The translations under genes and the position numbers were made by a program. A stretch of DNA of 64,000 bases from Oceanimonas doudoroffii (GTDB lineage Bacteria > Pseudomonadota > Gammaproteobacteria > Enterobacterales > Aeromonadaceae). The stretch lies in contig NZ_NBIM01000001.1 in assembly GCF_002242685.1 (NCBI RefSeq), forward strand, positions 992,001 through 1,056,000. Reading direction: 5' to 3'. This document shows positions 34,222 through 44,451 of the stretch, in pieces (the first letter of the stretch is position 1; every line of letters starts with the position of its first letter). Below the pieces are notes generated by a model. It did no database searches and was not told where the DNA came from. It saw nothing but the letters and a program-made list of their open reading frames with translations.

Positions 34222-34552
34222 CGCCGCCAGCCAGGCCCTGCTGCGGGTACTGGCTCTGGTGCCTGCCGGCCGGGTGGTGAGCTATGGCCAGCTGGCGGAT
34301 CTGGCCGGCCTGCCCGGACGGGCACGATTGGCGGGCCGGGTGCTGCGCCTGGCCGATATCCGCGACTTGCCCTGGCACCGGGTAGTAGCTGCCAATGGCG
34401 GCATCAGCCTGCCCGAAGGCAGCGACGAGGCACTGGAGCAACGACAGCGCCTGCGGGCAGAAGGCATCACTTTCAAAGGGAAAAGGGTAGACATGAAACA
34501 GCACCAGTGGCGGCCGGATCTGGCCGCGCTGCTGATGCTGATGGAAGGCTGA
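34196..34552 (+). CDS. Alkyltransferase-like protein (Atl/YbaZ type)
   Basis: Small protein of 118 aa with the DNA-binding half of O6-alkylguanine-DNA alkyltransferase: PAGRVVSYGQLADLAGLPG, a Arg-finger region and GRVLRLADIRDLPWHRVVAANG. The active-site Cys of the alkyltransferase motif PCHRV is Trp here (PWHRVV), the mark of ATL proteins, which bind O6-alkylguanine and flag it for nucleotide excision repair without removing the alkyl group. It starts inside the chemoreceptor gene (26-base overlap), so translation is likely coupled. The functional link between the two is unclear. Confidence 0.85.
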   Translation: MTSPAPSPDAASQALLRVLALVPAGRVVSYGQLADLAGLPGRARLAGRVLRLADIRDLPWHRVVAANGGISLPEGSDEALEQRQRLRAEGITFKGKRVDMKQHQWRPDLAALLMLMEG

Positions 34553-34564
34553 AGGCGGGCGTTG

Positions 34565-34729
34565 TCAGTCGAGCTCGTCGAGCAGATCGCTCACATGCAC
34601 CTGAAAGGGAATGGTTTCGTCTTCCCGCTGCATTAACACCAGTTCATTCTGAAGATCCACCTCCAGCACATAGCCCGAGCCTTCGGTGGTGTGGCATATC
34701 ATGCCGGGTCTGACTTCACGAATATCCAT
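34565..34729 (-). CDS. Uncharacterised 54-aa protein
   Basis: An open frame of 54 codons beginning MDIREVRPGMIC and ending HVSDLLDELD, with a strong GGAG eight bases before the ATG. It is very acidic (net charge strongly negative) and has no membrane segment. The pattern IREVRPGM, then alternating hydrophobic strands (GYVLEVDLQNELVLMQ), suggests a small beta-rich fold. I do not recognise a family. It lies between the Atl gene (convergent) and topA (same strand, downstream), with 57 bases to topA. Codon usage looks like its neighbours, which supports a real gene. Confidence 0.7.
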   Translation of the reverse strand: MDIREVRPGMICHTTEGSGYVLEVDLQNELVLMQREDETIPFQVHVSDLLDELD

Positions 34730-34786
34730 ATTCACTCCTGCAAACTCACGGCTTGACCTTGCAGTGCCGAGGCACTGCAGTGCGGC

Positions 34787-37414
34787 CTACTTCTTGCCTT
34801 TCTGGTGTTGCTGCCACTTGCCATCCACGTAGTGAGCGGTCCAACCGGTCGCTTTCTTATTGACCTCGGTCATCACGTATTGTTCCTTGTTTTTACGGCT
34901 GAAGCGTACCACCGCCTTGTTGCCGTCCGGATCTTCGGCCGGCGCCTCGGCCAGATAGAGAAACTTGGAGGGCAGCCGATCCTTGAATCGTACCAGCTCT
35001 TCCACCAGGGGTGCTCGGGTCTCCCGGGACTTGGGAAAATTGCTGGCGGCCATGAAAATACCGGCGGCGCCGTCCCGTAAAACAAAATAGGCGTCGGACT
35101 GGCTGCAGGGCAGCTCGGGCAGATGTACCGGGTCTTCCTTGGGCGGGGCTACCTCGCCGTTTTTCAGTATCTTGCGAGTGTTCTTGCACTCTTCGTTGGT
35201 GCAGGCCATGTACTTGCCGAAGCGGCCGCTCTTGAGCTGCATTTCACTGCCGCAGCGATCGCAGTCGATCACCGGGCCTTCGTAGCCCTTGAGCTTGAAC
35301 TGGCCCTCTTCCAACTCGTGGCCGTCACAGTCCGGGTTCTGGCCACAGACATGCAGCTTGCGCTTGTCGTCGATCAGGTAGGCATCCATGGCGGTGCCGC
35401 ACTTACCGCAGCGACGCTTGGCTCGCAGGGCGTCGGTTTCCGCTTCCTCATCGTTGGCAAGCACGAAGTCGTCACCGGGAATGAGATTGATGGTCTGCTT
35501 GCAGCGCTCCTTGGGCGGCAGGGCGTAGCCGGAGCAGCCCAGAAACACCCCGGTGGTAGCGGTGCGAATACCCATTTTACGGCCACAGGCCGGGCAATCG
35601 ATGTCGGTCATCACCATTTCATTGGCGCGCATACCGCCCTCGTCCGCCGGCCGCTCGGCTTTTTCCAGCTCCTCACTGAACTCGGCATAAAAGGCGTCGA
35701 GCACCTGTGTCCAGTTGAGCTGGCCACCGGCGATTTCATCCAGCTTGCTTTCCATCTGGGCGGTGAAGTCGTAGTTCATCAGCTCGGCGAAGCTTTCCTG
35801 CAGCCGGTCGGCCACGATTTCGCCCATTTTCTCGGCGTAGAAACGACGGCTTTCCACCTTGACATAGCCCCGGTCCTGAATGGTGGAAATGATGGAGGCA
35901 TAGGTGGACGGCCGGCCGATGCCACGCTTTTCCAGCTCTCTCACCAGGGCCGCCTCGGTAAAGCGGGCCGGCGGCTTGGTAAAGTGCTGCTTGGGGGTCA
36001 GTTCGTTCAGGGTCAGGACTTCACCCGCCTGCACCGCCGGCAGCTCGGTGTCTTCGCCCTTGCGACTTTGCGGCGTGAGTACCTTGGTCCAGCCAGCGAA
36101 ACGCAGAATGCGGCCCCGGGCCTTGAGCTCGTAGTCACCGGCCCGCACCGTGATGGTGCTGCTGTCGTATTTGGCCGGGGTCATCTGGCAGGCCACGAAC
36201 TGACGCCAGATCAGGTCATACAGCCGCTTGGCGTCCGCCTCCATGCCGTCGAGCTGCTCGGCAGACAGGGTCACGTCGGACGGACGAATGGCCTCGTGGG
36301 CCTCCTGGGCGTTGGCCTTGGCGCCGTAGACGTTGGCCGATTCGGGCAGATAGGCGCTGCCGTGGTGCTCTTGAATATAATCGCGCACCGAGGCCACTGC
36401 TTCCTGGCTCAGGTTGGTGGAGTCGGTACGCATATAGGTGATGTAACCGGCCTCATAAAGGCGTTGAGCCAGCATCATGGTGCGCTTCACGCCAAAGCTC
36501 AGCCGAGTGCTGGCGGCCTGCTGCAGGGTGGAAGTGATAAAGGGCGCCGGCGGCTTGCTCTGGGTCGGTTTGTCTTCCCGAGAAGCCACCTCAAAGGAGC
36601 TGGCACGCAGGGCATTCACCGCCGTCATGGTGTCCGCCTCGTTGGTAGGGCGGAACTCCTTGCCCTGGAACTTGGCCACCATCATGGTCAGCGCCAGCCG
36701 TTGCTCATTGCCCAGCAGGGCCTGAATGTCCCAGTATTCTTCGGGCACAAAGGCCTTGATCTCGCGCTCTTTTTCCACGATAAGGCGCACCGCCACCGAC
36801 TGCACCCGGCCGGCGGACAGGCCGCGGGCCACCTTTTTCCACAGCAGCGGCGACACCATGTAACCCACCACCCGATCGAGAAAACGCCGGGCCTGCTGGG
36901 CGTTGACCCGGTTCAGGTTCAGCTCCGAAGGCTGGCTGAAGGCGTCCTGAATGGCGGACTTGGTGATCTCGTTAAACACCACCCGCTTGAAGCGGTCGTC
37001 GTCACCGCCGATCAGCTCCTTCAGGTGCCAGGCAATGGCTTCCCCTTCGCGGTCCAAATCCGTTGCGAGGTAGACGGTGTCGGCCTTCTCGGCCAGGGCC
37101 TGCAGTTCGCTGACCACCTTTTCCTTGCCCGGTAACACCTGGTAGTTGGCCTGCCAGCCCTGCTCCGGATCCACCCCCATGCGGGCGATCAGTGCCTTGT
37201 GATCCTTTTCCTTTTTCAGCCGGGCCTTTTCTTCGGCACTCAGGCTCTTGGTGTCGGTCTTGCGGGCGGCGGGCTTTTTGCCACTGGCAGAGCCGGCAGT
37301 CGGCAGGTCCCGAACATGACCGACACTGGATTTGACCACGTAGTTCCTGCCCAGGTACTTGTTGATGGTCTTGGCTTTGGCGGGCGATTCCACAATAACG
37401 AGAGATTTGCTCAT
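34787..37414 (-). CDS. topA: DNA topoisomerase I
   Basis: Type IA topoisomerase, 875 aa, that relaxes negative supercoils. The Toprim domain ([27 protein letters not shown]) is followed by the catalytic domains, with the active Tyr327 in YITYMRTDS, and a C-terminal region of Cys4 zinc ribbons (four Cys pairs such as [26 protein letters not shown]). Length agrees with E. coli TopA (865 aa). The start at 37414 gives [13 protein letters not shown], the family beginning; the longer frame upstream is unconserved. Confidence 0.97.
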   Translation of the reverse strand: MSKSLVIVESPAKAKTINKYLGRNYVVKSSVGHVRDLPTAGSASGKKPAARKTDTKSLSAEEKARLKKEKDHKALIARMGVDPEQGWQANYQVLPGKEKVVSELQALAEKADTVYLATDLDREGEAIAWHLKELIGGDDDRFKRVVFNEITKSAIQDAFSQPSELNLNRVNAQQARRFLDRVVGYMVSPLLWKKVARGLSAGRVQSVAVRLIVEKEREIKAFVPEEYWDIQALLGNEQRLALTMMVAKFQGKEFRPTNEADTMTAVNALRASSFEVASREDKPTQSKPPAPFITSTLQQAASTRLSFGVKRTMMLAQRLYEAGYITYMRTDSTNLSQEAVASVRDYIQEHHGSAYLPESANVYGAKANAQEAHEAIRPSDVTLSAEQLDGMEADAKRLYDLIWRQFVACQMTPAKYDSSTITVRAGDYELKARGRILRFAGWTKVLTPQSRKGEDTELPAVQAGEVLTLNELTPKQHFTKPPARFTEAALVRELEKRGIGRPSTYASIISTIQDRGYVKVESRRFYAEKMGEIVADRLQESFAELMNYDFTAQMESKLDEIAGGQLNWTQVLDAFYAEFSEELEKAERPADEGGMRANEMVMTDIDCPACGRKMGIRTATTGVFLGCSGYALPPKERCKQTINLIPGDDFVLANDEEAETDALRAKRRCGKCGTAMDAYLIDDKRKLHVCGQNPDCDGHELEEGQFKLKGYEGPVIDCDRCGSEMQLKSGRFGKYMACTNEECKNTRKILKNGEVAPPKEDPVHLPELPCSQSDAYFVLRDGAAGIFMAASNFPKSRETRAPLVEELVRFKDRLPSKFLYLAEAPAEDPDGNKAVVRFSRKNKEQYVMTEVNKKATGWTAHYVDGKWQQHQKGKK

Positions 37415-37749
37415 AAAGCGCGTTGAGATCCTTAATGTCTGGCCCCGTTCGGGCGGGTCGGCGGCTCGGTAATGACGGCTGTATAAGTGATATGACCGTA
37501 AAAAGCAAACTCGCCGGGCCCGGGCCTGAAAAAATTTCAATGAATTTATATTTATTTATTAACGCCCTCACCTCAGCAGGAATCAACTGCTTTTTTACAT
37601 CTTGTGCCTGTTCGCCCGCTTTTTATGCATCATTATTTTGACGGCGGGTTCGACTGTTAAAATCCGGTTACAACTCCTTGAAAAATCCAAATATAATGGC
37701 CTCACGCAGCAGAATTGTGGCCATATAAACCATTTTAAAGGAGATTGTA
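37415..37749. promoter_or_regulatory. Divergent topA/astB intergenic region with possible ARG boxes
   Basis: 335 bases, AT-rich in the middle. TGAATTTATATTTA (37541-37554) fits the ArgR box TGAAT-N4-ATTCA at nine of ten positions, and TGAAAAAATTTCA (37527-37539) is a similar but one-base-shorter palindrome next to it. ARG boxes are normally 21 bases apart, here about 14, so the pair is tentative. A TATAAT at 37692-37697 and AAAGGAG lead into astB. No gene is seen inside. Confidence 0.4.
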
Positions 37750-39084
37750 ATGGTTGTTACCGAAGCGAACTTTGACGGCCTGGTCGGCCCCACCCACAAC
37801 TACGCCGGCCTGTCCTGGGGCAATGTGGCGTCGCGCCATCATGCCCGCAACAGTTCCAACCCGCGCCAGGCCGCCTTGCAGGGACTTGACAAGATGAAGG
37901 CGCTGGCCGATCTCGGCCTGGTGCAGGGCGTACTTGCTCCCCAGGAGCGCCCCGACCTGGCCACCCTGCGCCGGCTCGGTTTTGGCGGCACCGACGCCGA
38001 GGTGCTGGACAAGGCCTATCGCGAAGCACCGGCACTGCTGGCGGCCTGCTGTTCCGCCTCGTCGATGTGGACCGCCAACGCCGCCACGGTATCGCCCAGT
38101 GCCGACACCGCCGACGGCCGGCTGCATTTCACTCCTGCCAACCTGATCAACAAGTTTCACCGCTCCCTGGAGCATGAGGTAACCGGCCGCATTCTGCGCC
38201 GAGTGTTTGCCGACGAACGCTATTTTCATCACCACGCCGCCCTGCCCGCCCATGATGATCTGGGCGACGAAGGCGCCGCCAACCACACCCGCCTGTACGA
38301 CGACCAGGGTCGCGGACTGGAGCTTTTTGTGTATGGCCGCAGCGCCCATCAACCCGATGCTCCGGCGCCCCAACGTTACCCGGCGCGCCAAACCCTGGAG
38401 GCCTCCCGCGCCGTGGCCCGGTTGCACGGCCTGGGTGAGCACAACACCGCCTTTATTCAGCAAAATCCGGCGGTGATCGATCGGGGGGTCTTTCACAATG
38501 ACGTGATTGCAGTGGGCAACGGCAACGTGCTGTTTTATCACCAGCAGGCCTTCCTCGACACGCAAGCCATGCAGGACGAGCTGATCCGCAAACTGCCCGA
38601 TGCCGGGCTGCACTTTATCGAGGTGTCCGATAAGGACGTGCCGGTGGCCGACGCGGTGAAAAGCTACCTGTTCAACACCCAGCTGGTTACCCTGGCCCCG
38701 GGGCACATGGCGCTGATCGCCCCCACCGAGTGCGCCGACACGCCCAATGTGAGCGCCTACCTGACGCGGCTGACCACCCTGGGCACGCCGGTGCAGGAAG
38801 TGCGTTTCATGGACGTGAAGCAAAGCATGCAAAACGGGGGCGGCCCCGCCTGTCTGCGACTGCGAGTGGCCATGAACGAGGCGGAGCTGGCCGCGGTCAA
38901 CCCGGCCTGTCTGATGACGGATGAACTGCATGGCCGCCTGAGCCAGTGGGTCAACCGCCACTACCGGGATCGACTGAGCCCCGATGATCTGCGGGATCCG
39001 GCGCTGCTGACCGAGTCCCGCACCGCCCTGGACGAGCTGACCCGCATCCTGAATCTGGGCTCCGTGTATCCGTTTCAGCGGTAA
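37750..39084 (+). CDS. astB: N-succinylarginine dihydrolase
   Basis: AstB, 444 aa, second enzyme of the arginine succinyltransferase pathway, hydrolysing succinylarginine to succinylornithine, carbon dioxide and ammonia. Guanidino-modifying fold features include [15 protein letters not shown] at the start, the catalytic Glu/His region [17 protein letters not shown], and the nucleophile Cys in [20 protein letters not shown] precedes the ATG by eight bases. Other ast genes are not adjacent, though astE is at 50.4 kb. Arginine regulation through ArgR is plausible given the upstream boxes. Confidence 0.96.
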   Translation: MVVTEANFDGLVGPTHNYAGLSWGNVASRHHARNSSNPRQAALQGLDKMKALADLGLVQGVLAPQERPDLATLRRLGFGGTDAEVLDKAYREAPALLAACCSASSMWTANAATVSPSADTADGRLHFTPANLINKFHRSLEHEVTGRILRRVFADERYFHHHAALPAHDDLGDEGAANHTRLYDDQGRGLELFVYGRSAHQPDAPAPQRYPARQTLEASRAVARLHGLGEHNTAFIQQNPAVIDRGVFHNDVIAVGNGNVLFYHQQAFLDTQAMQDELIRKLPDAGLHFIEVSDKDVPVADAVKSYLFNTQLVTLAPGHMALIAPTECADTPNVSAYLTRLTTLGTPVQEVRFMDVKQSMQNGGGPACLRLRVAMNEAELAAVNPACLMTDELHGRLSQWVNRHYRDRLSPDDLRDPALLTESRTALDELTRILNLGSVYPFQR

Positions 39085-39092
39085 TGCACATT

Positions 39093-39140
39093 CGGGACTG
39101 GGGTGGGGGAATGGTCCCCTTCCCCAGTCCCGTATTTTTA
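39093..39140 (+). terminator. Terminator of astB
   Basis: A long hairpin: 11-bp outer stem (39093-39103 with 39122-39132) with an inner GGGGA/TCCCC stem, then ATTTTT. It is placed just before the sohB stop, between convergent genes. Confidence 0.85.
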
Positions 39141-39141
39141 A

Positions 39142-40161
39142 TCAGCCAAAGGGCCGCTGACCGGCCTCATACAGCTTCATCAGTGCCCGGCTCACCCCCA
39201 CTTCGGCCGCCTTGCCAAGCTTGTCTCTCAGTGTTTGTTTGGGCTTGAAGTGCAGGCTAATCACCCGCTTGCCGGCGCTCTGCGCCAGCAGGTAGTCGTT
39301 GCTGGTCTGCAAGCCATCCACCAATCCCAGCGCTTCGGCATCGCTGGCCAACCAGTGCTCACCGGTAGCCACCCGCTCCAGCTCGATTTTGGGCCGGTTC
39401 TGGGCAATAAAGGCCTTGAAGCGTTGATGGATCACCTCCAGTTCCTCGCGAAACTTGGCCCGGCCATGATCGTCGTTTTCCCCGAACAGGGTCAGGGTGC
39501 GCTTGTATTCCCCGGCGGTATGCAGTTCCACATCGATATCGTGGTTTTTGAGGAATTTGTTGAAGTTGGGCAACTGGGCCACCACCCCGATGGAGCCGAT
39601 AATGGCAAAGGGGGCGGCAATGATGCGCTCGGCCACACAGGCCATCATGTAACCGCCGCTGGCGGCCACCTTGTCCACCGCCACCGTCAACTTGAGCCCG
39701 TGGCCCTTAAGCCGCTGCAGCTCGGCGGCGCCCAGACCATAACCGTGCACCACGCCCCCACCGGACTCCAGCCGCACCAGTACCTCGTCACCGGGTTCGG
39801 CCAGCTGCAGCAGGGCATTGACTTCCCGCCCCAGCCCGGCCACTTCCCGCGCATCCATGCTACCCCGAAAATCGAGCACATAGAGCCGGGAGCGAGCGTC
39901 CCCCTGTTTTTTCTCGGCCTTGTCGGCCTTCTGAAATTCCTGCTTCAGCGCCTTGCGCTCGGCGTCGTTCGCCGCGGTCTCCAGGCGCAGCCGGCGCTGC
40001 TGACGGCGCAGGGCCGCGCTCAGATCCTTGACCCGAACGCCGTCTCCCCCCTGCTTCTGTTTGGCCGCCGCACCGGCCACCAGGGCGATGATAACCCCCA
40101 GGGCCACCACCCAGGTCAGTGCCTTGGCGGCAAAGAGGCCGTATTCGTATAAAAACTCCAC
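39142..40161 (-). CDS. sohB: Inner-membrane signal-peptide-peptidase-like protease SohB
   Basis: S49-family serine protease, 339 aa, with an N-terminal membrane helix (residues 3-30, LFAAKALTWVVALGVIIALV). A charged linker follows (35-90), then the protease domain, with ESGGGVVHGYG and the nucleophile Ser in VAASGGYMMAC; the catalytic Lys is near EYKRTL. Start is the GTG at 40161, with AAGGAG eight bases before it and VEFLYEYGLF as the E. coli SohB start pattern. A longer frame upstream runs antisense to the next gene and is not real. Confidence 0.93.
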   Translation of the reverse strand: MEFLYEYGLFAAKALTWVVALGVIIALVAGAAAKQKQGGDGVRVKDLSAALRRQQRRLRLETAANDAERKALKQEFQKADKAEKKQGDARSRLYVLDFRGSMDAREVAGLGREVNALLQLAEPGDEVLVRLESGGGVVHGYGLGAAELQRLKGHGLKLTVAVDKVAASGGYMMACVAERIIAAPFAIIGSIGVVAQLPNFNKFLKNHDIDVELHTAGEYKRTLTLFGENDDHGRAKFREELEVIHQRFKAFIAQNRPKIELERVATGEHWLASDAEALGLVDGLQTSNDYLLAQSAGKRVISLHFKPKQTLRDKLGKAAEVGVSRALMKLYEAGQRPFG

Positions 40162-40308
40162 TATTTTATCTCCTTCGCTGGCTGATGCCGCCATTGTAAA
40201 AGTCTCAAACAGGAACACCAATCGGCTTTTTTGCTTTCGGCACTGGCATAGTGCCGCGGAGTCTGGTTTGATCAGGCCACTTTGAATTGCGCACAGAGAA
40301 CGAGGCAC

Positions 40309-41079
40309 ATGCTCGACTATCACCCTTCTTCCGATCTGCTCAAGGGCAAGGTTATTCTGGTGACCGGCGCCGGCGACGGCATTGGCCGACAGGCCGCACT
40401 CAGCTACGGTGCCCATGGCGCCACCGTGGTGCTGCTGGGCAAAACGGTCAAGAAACTGGAAGCCGTTTACGACGAGCTGCAGGCCCAGGGCAGCCCGGAG
40501 CCGGCCATTATTCCCCTGGATCTGCAAGGTGCCAGCAAGCAGAACTATCTGGACATGGCCGCCACCCTGCGCCAGCAGTTTGGTCGCCTTGACGGCGTAC
40601 TGTTCAACGCCGGCCAGCTGGGTGCACTGGGCCCCTTTGAGATGATCGGCGAAGACGAGTGGGACAAGGTGATGCAGGTCAACCTCAAGTCCCAGTTTCT
40701 GATGACCCAGGCGCTGCTGCCGCTGCTGAAAGACAGCAAGCCCGCCGCCATCATTTTTACCAGTTCGGGCGTGGGCCGACAGGGTCGAGCCTACTGGGGC
40801 AGCTATGCCGTTTCCAAGTTTGCCACCGAGGGCATGATGCAGGTGCTGGCCGCCGAGCTCGACGGCACCGGCGTGCGTGCCAACTGCATCAATCCCGGCG
40901 CCACCCGCACCCATATGCGCGCCCGCGCCTTTCCCGCCGAGGCCCCTTCCAGCCTGCGCGGCCCCGCCGACATTATGGCGCCCTACCTGTGGCTGATGGG
41001 TCCGGACAGCCAGGATACCAATGGTCAGTCCATCGATGCCCAGCCCGACCGAGTGCCCGGCGCCTCCGTCAAAAGCTGA
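40309..41079 (+). CDS. yciK: Short-chain dehydrogenase YciK
   Basis: SDR-family oxidoreductase of 256 aa. TGAGDGIGRQAA (NAD(P)-binding), LFNAGQLG, the catalytic Ser in FTSSGVGR and YAVSKFA (Tyr-x3-Lys) are in order. It matches E. coli YciK in length and beginning (MLDYHPSSDLLKGK). The substrate is unknown. GAGGCAC just before the ATG at 40309 supports this start. It is divergent from sohB, the conserved arrangement with yciK in many gammaproteobacteria. Confidence 0.93.
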   Translation: MLDYHPSSDLLKGKVILVTGAGDGIGRQAALSYGAHGATVVLLGKTVKKLEAVYDELQAQGSPEPAIIPLDLQGASKQNYLDMAATLRQQFGRLDGVLFNAGQLGALGPFEMIGEDEWDKVMQVNLKSQFLMTQALLPLLKDSKPAAIIFTSSGVGRQGRAYWGSYAVSKFATEGMMQVLAAELDGTGVRANCINPGATRTHMRARAFPAEAPSSLRGPADIMAPYLWLMGPDSQDTNGQSIDAQPDRVPGASVKS

Positions 41080-41172
41080 CAGCCACGGTAAAATCGGCTA
41101 AAACTGATCATGGAACCCCGGACGGGCCGCCAGGCCCGTCCATCACCCCCGGCCAAGGCAGGCAAGGCATCC

Positions 41173-42072
41173 ATGTATCGTCCCAAAAGCACGGTTGAGC
41201 AGTGGCGTATTTTTCAGGCAGTGGTCGACTGTGGCGGTTATGCCCAGGCGGCGGAAAAGCTCAATAAAAGTCAGTCGTCCCTGAATCATGCGGTGGCCAA
41301 ACTGCAGCAATCCCTGGGGCTGGCACTGCTGGAGGTGCGCGGCCGCAAGGCCTGCCTCACTCCCCAGGGCGAGGTGTTTCTGCGCCGCTCACGCAAGCTC
41401 ACTCAGGACGTGGAAAACCTGGAGCGCCTCGCCGGCGTGCTGGCCAGCGGCTGGGAGCCGGTACTGCGCATTGTGGTGGAAGCTTCCTTGCCGCGGGATC
41501 CGCTGTATCAGGCGCTGGCCGAGTTCAGCCCTCAGGCCAGGGGCTGCCGCATTCACCTGGTGGAGACCCAGCCTTCCGGCTGCCAGGCGGTAATCAACCA
41601 GCAGGCCGCCAACATGGTGTTTGCTTCCCGCGCCTTTGCCAATATCACCTCGCTGCCCCTGGCCACTACCGTCTATGTGCCGGTATGCGCCCCCGATCAC
41701 CCGCTGGCGGCGCTGGCCGAGGTCAGTCAGACCGAGCTGGAACAACAGCTGGAACTGGTGCTGGCGGACGGCAGTGAACAAGAGGAAGGCTGGGCCCGGG
41801 CCGAGCAACGCTGGATTATTCATCACCTGCACGACGCCCTGTCACTGCTGCGCCGAGGCACCGGTTTTGCCTGGTTGCCCCAGGATGTGGTGTCGCCCAT
41901 GATAAGCGACGGAGCCCTGGTGCGCCTGCCAATGGTCAACCAGGCCTTGCGCAAGCGTTTTACTCACCTGGTGCTACCCGGCACCACCCCACCGGGACCG
42001 GCCGCCAGCCTGCTGCTGAGCCTGATCCGCCAGCACTACGGCGAGCCAGGCACCACTCCGCCGGCCTCCTGA
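41173..42072 (+). CDS. LysR-family transcriptional regulator
   Basis: LysR regulator of 299 aa: winged helix-turn-helix (residues 5-65, QWRIFQAVVDCGGYAQAAEKLNKSQSSLNHAVAKLQQ) and a LysR substrate-binding domain. The regulatory domain is divergent and I cannot name a ligand. It is between yciK and patB on the same strand, with 63 bases to patB, so patB is the nearest candidate target, though autoregulated divergent pairs are the norm for this family. The start at 41173 has AAGG eight bases before it; a longer frame is unconserved. Confidence 0.82.
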   Translation: MYRPKSTVEQWRIFQAVVDCGGYAQAAEKLNKSQSSLNHAVAKLQQSLGLALLEVRGRKACLTPQGEVFLRRSRKLTQDVENLERLAGVLASGWEPVLRIVVEASLPRDPLYQALAEFSPQARGCRIHLVETQPSGCQAVINQQAANMVFASRAFANITSLPLATTVYVPVCAPDHPLAALAEVSQTELEQQLELVLADGSEQEEGWARAEQRWIIHHLHDALSLLRRGTGFAWLPQDVVSPMISDGALVRLPMVNQALRKRFTHLVLPGTTPPGPAASLLLSLIRQHYGEPGTTPPAS

Positions 42073-42135
42073 ATCTTGCCTCCGCCTTCGCGCTTCCTTA
42101 TGCTGTTGGGCTCGCAGTAAACAAGGACTCACGCA

Positions 42136-43272
42136 ATGTTTGATTTTGATCAGTGGATAGACCGCAGGCCCACTCGCGCCCTCAAGTGGCTGAAATACGA
42201 AGGCACCAACATTCTGCCCATGTGGGTGGCCGACACCGAATTCAAGGCGCCGCCGGCGGTCATCGAGGCGCTGAGCGAACGGGTGGAGCACGGTATTTTC
42301 GGCTATAGCCGCCCCACGCCGGCCCTGACCGAGCTGATCATCACCCGCCTGCGTGAGCGCTACGGCTGGCACATTGAAGCGGACTGGCTGGTCTACATGC
42401 CCGGGGTGGTGCCGGCCCTGAACCTGGCCTGTCAGACCTTCAGCGAACCAGGCAGCAATATTCTGATGCCCAAGCCCATTTATTACCCCTTCCTGCACGC
42501 CCCGGGCTTTCACGGCCGCAAGGCCGCCCACGTGGAAATGGTGGAAAAGGACGGGCGCTGGCTGCTGGATCTCGAGTCCCTGGAGCGTCAGGCCAAAGAC
42601 AGCGATCTGCTGCTGTTCTGCAACCCGCACAATCCGGGCGGCACCATCTACACGCGGGAAGAGCTGCAGGCCATCAACGACATCGCCAAACGCCACAACC
42701 TGGTGGTGTGCTCCGACGAAATTCACTGCGATCTGCTGCTGGATGAAGGCAAGTCTCATGTGCCCTATGCCGCCATCGACGAAGACGCCGCCGATCGCAG
42801 CATTATTCTGATGGCGCCGAGCAAGACCTTTAACATCGCCGGCCTGTGCTGCTCCTTTGCGGTGGTGCCCAATCCGGAGCTGCGCACCCGCTTTATTCGC
42901 GCCGCCCGCGGCATCATGGCCGACGTCAACCTGCTCGGCTTTGTGGCCGCCGAGGCCGCCTATGCCGACGGAGAAGAATGGCTGCAGGCCCAGCTCGACT
43001 ACCTGCGCCAGAACCGGGATCTGCTGGTGGAGCGCCTCAACGGCGTGCCCGGGGTACGGGTGCTGTGCCCCGAGGCCACCTACCTGGCCTGGATCGACAT
43101 CAGCGGCCTGGAGCTGGACGACCCTATCGGTTTCTTTGAACAGGCCGGCGTGGGGCTGTCTCCGGGTGGCCAGTTCGGCGGCAGCGACTTTGTGCGGCTG
43201 AATTTCGGCTGTCCTCGCGCCATGCTCGACGAAGCCCTGCACCGCATGGTGGCGGCCATCAACAGCCGCTGA
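42136..43272 (+). CDS. patB: PatB/MalY-type PLP-dependent C-S lyase
   Basis: Aminotransferase fold type I enzyme of 378 aa acting as cystathionine beta-lyase, in the MalY/PatB group. FDQWIDRRPTRALKWLKY near the start, LPMWVADTEF, CNPHNPGGTIYTREEL (PLP contact) and the Schiff-base Lys in APSKTFNIAGL are typical; RLNFGCP with Arg binds the carboxylate. The E. coli MalY relative also represses mal genes, but that property cannot be read from sequence. AAGGACT precedes the ATG by eight bases. A LysR gene is upstream. Confidence 0.92.
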   Translation: MFDFDQWIDRRPTRALKWLKYEGTNILPMWVADTEFKAPPAVIEALSERVEHGIFGYSRPTPALTELIITRLRERYGWHIEADWLVYMPGVVPALNLACQTFSEPGSNILMPKPIYYPFLHAPGFHGRKAAHVEMVEKDGRWLLDLESLERQAKDSDLLLFCNPHNPGGTIYTREELQAINDIAKRHNLVVCSDEIHCDLLLDEGKSHVPYAAIDEDAADRSIILMAPSKTFNIAGLCCSFAVVPNPELRTRFIRAARGIMADVNLLGFVAAEAAYADGEEWLQAQLDYLRQNRDLLVERLNGVPGVRVLCPEATYLAWIDISGLELDDPIGFFEQAGVGLSPGGQFGGSDFVRLNFGCPRAMLDEALHRMVAAINSR

Positions 43273-43291
43273 ACCCACGCCCTTTCCCTGC

Positions 43292-43322
43292 AAGGCCGGC
43301 ATGAAGACATGCCGGCCTTTTT
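43292..43322 (+). terminator. Terminator of patB
   Basis: A 12-bp stem (43292-43303 with 43308-43319), a 4-base loop and a T run, twenty bases after the patB stop. Confidence 0.9.
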
Positions 43323-43453
43323 CATCCTCAGTCGAATCATACTCAAAAGACGCCTTTATCCTCGCCTTTCGAAGTTATTTTTTGCTATCTTTTAATGGCT
43401 TAGCTAAAAATTTCCAGCACCTTTAGTGAACCCTCAAGACAAGGAAAGCAACT

Positions 43454-44437
43454 ATGTCGATCAAGAAGACCATCAGCGGCGCGGCAGCCATCATGAGCCT
43501 GGGACTGGGCGCCGGCGTGCCCGCCGCCATGGCGGTAGAGCAGAGTTTTATCACCATCGGCACCGGTGGCGTGACCGGGGTGTATTACCCCACCGGCGGC
43601 GCCATCTGCCGCCTGGTCAACCAGGGCCGGGCCGAGCACGGCATTCGCTGCTCGGTGGAAAGCACCGGGGGCTCCGGCTACAACCTCAACTCGCTGCGCT
43701 CCGGTGAGCTGGAAGTGGGCGTGGCCCAGTCGGATCTGGAATATCAGGCGCTGAATGGCGAAGGCCCCTTTGCCGAGCAGGGTGCCTATGAGGATCTCCG
43801 TGCCGTCTTCGCCCTGCATGGCGAGGCGGTCACCATAGTGGCGCGCAAGGACGCCAACATCAAAACCTTTGACGATCTCAAGGGCAAGCGGGTCAATATC
43901 GGCAACCCGGGCTCCGGCCAGCGCGATACCATGGAAGTGCTGCTGAAGGCCTATGGCTGGACCCACGATGATTTCAGCCTGGTGTCCGAACTGCGCCCGG
44001 CCGAGCACGGCCAGGCGCTGTGCGACAACCGCATCGACGCTTTTGTCTATGTGGTGGGTCACCCCAACGGCTCCATCAAGGAAGCCACCACCGCCTGTGA
44101 GGCCAACCTGGTGTCGGTCAGCGGCGAAGTGGTCGACAAGCTGGTCGGCGACAACGCCTACTATCGTTACATCACCATTCCCGGCGGGGAATACACCGGC
44201 TCGGACGAGGACGTGCAGACCTTTGGCGTGGGCGCCAACCTGGTGACCAGCGCCACTGTGCCGGAAGCCCAGATTTATCAGCTGACCAAAGCGGTGTTTG
44301 ACAACTTTGATCAGTTTGTGCGCCTGCACCCGGCCTTTGGCGGCCTCAAGAAAGAGGAAATGGTCAAGGACGGCCTGAGTGCTCCGCTGCACCCCGGCGC
44401 GCAGAAATATTACAAGGAAGCCGGCCTGGTCGAATAA
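43454..44437 (+). CDS. TRAP transporter solute-binding protein, TAXI family
   Basis: Periplasmic binding protein of 327 aa, with an N-terminal signal peptide (about 1-27, [15 protein letters not shown] cleaved) and the TAXI pattern [20 protein letters not shown] followed by [10 protein letters not shown] and [19 protein letters not shown] proteins feed fused TRAP permeases and carry dicarboxylates, glutamate or other organic anions; this one's ligand is unknown. It starts a two-gene unit with the permease 122 bases downstream. AAGGAAAGC precedes the ATG. Confidence 0.94.
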   Translation: MSIKKTISGAAAIMSLGLGAGVPAAMAVEQSFITIGTGGVTGVYYPTGGAICRLVNQGRAEHGIRCSVESTGGSGYNLNSLRSGELEVGVAQSDLEYQALNGEGPFAEQGAYEDLRAVFALHGEAVTIVARKDANIKTFDDLKGKRVNIGNPGSGQRDTMEVLLKAYGWTHDDFSLVSELRPAEHGQALCDNRIDAFVYVVGHPNGSIKEATTACEANLVSVSGEVVDKLVGDNAYYRYITIPGGEYTGSDEDVQTFGVGANLVTSATVPEAQIYQLTKAVFDNFDQFVRLHPAFGGLKKEEMVKDGLSAPLHPGAQKYYKEAGLVE

Positions 44438-44451
44438 CCCGGCCCTGCAAC

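Noticed and set aside
34758..34775. GCAGTGC hairpin after topA as a terminator
   Set aside because: The stem GCAGTGC/GCACTGC is clear, but no T run follows on the topA strand.
40162..40914. N-terminal extension of sohB to a 590-aa frame
   Set aside because: The extra part is antisense to yciK; the conserved SohB start VEFLYEYGLF with its ribosome site at 40161 is clear.
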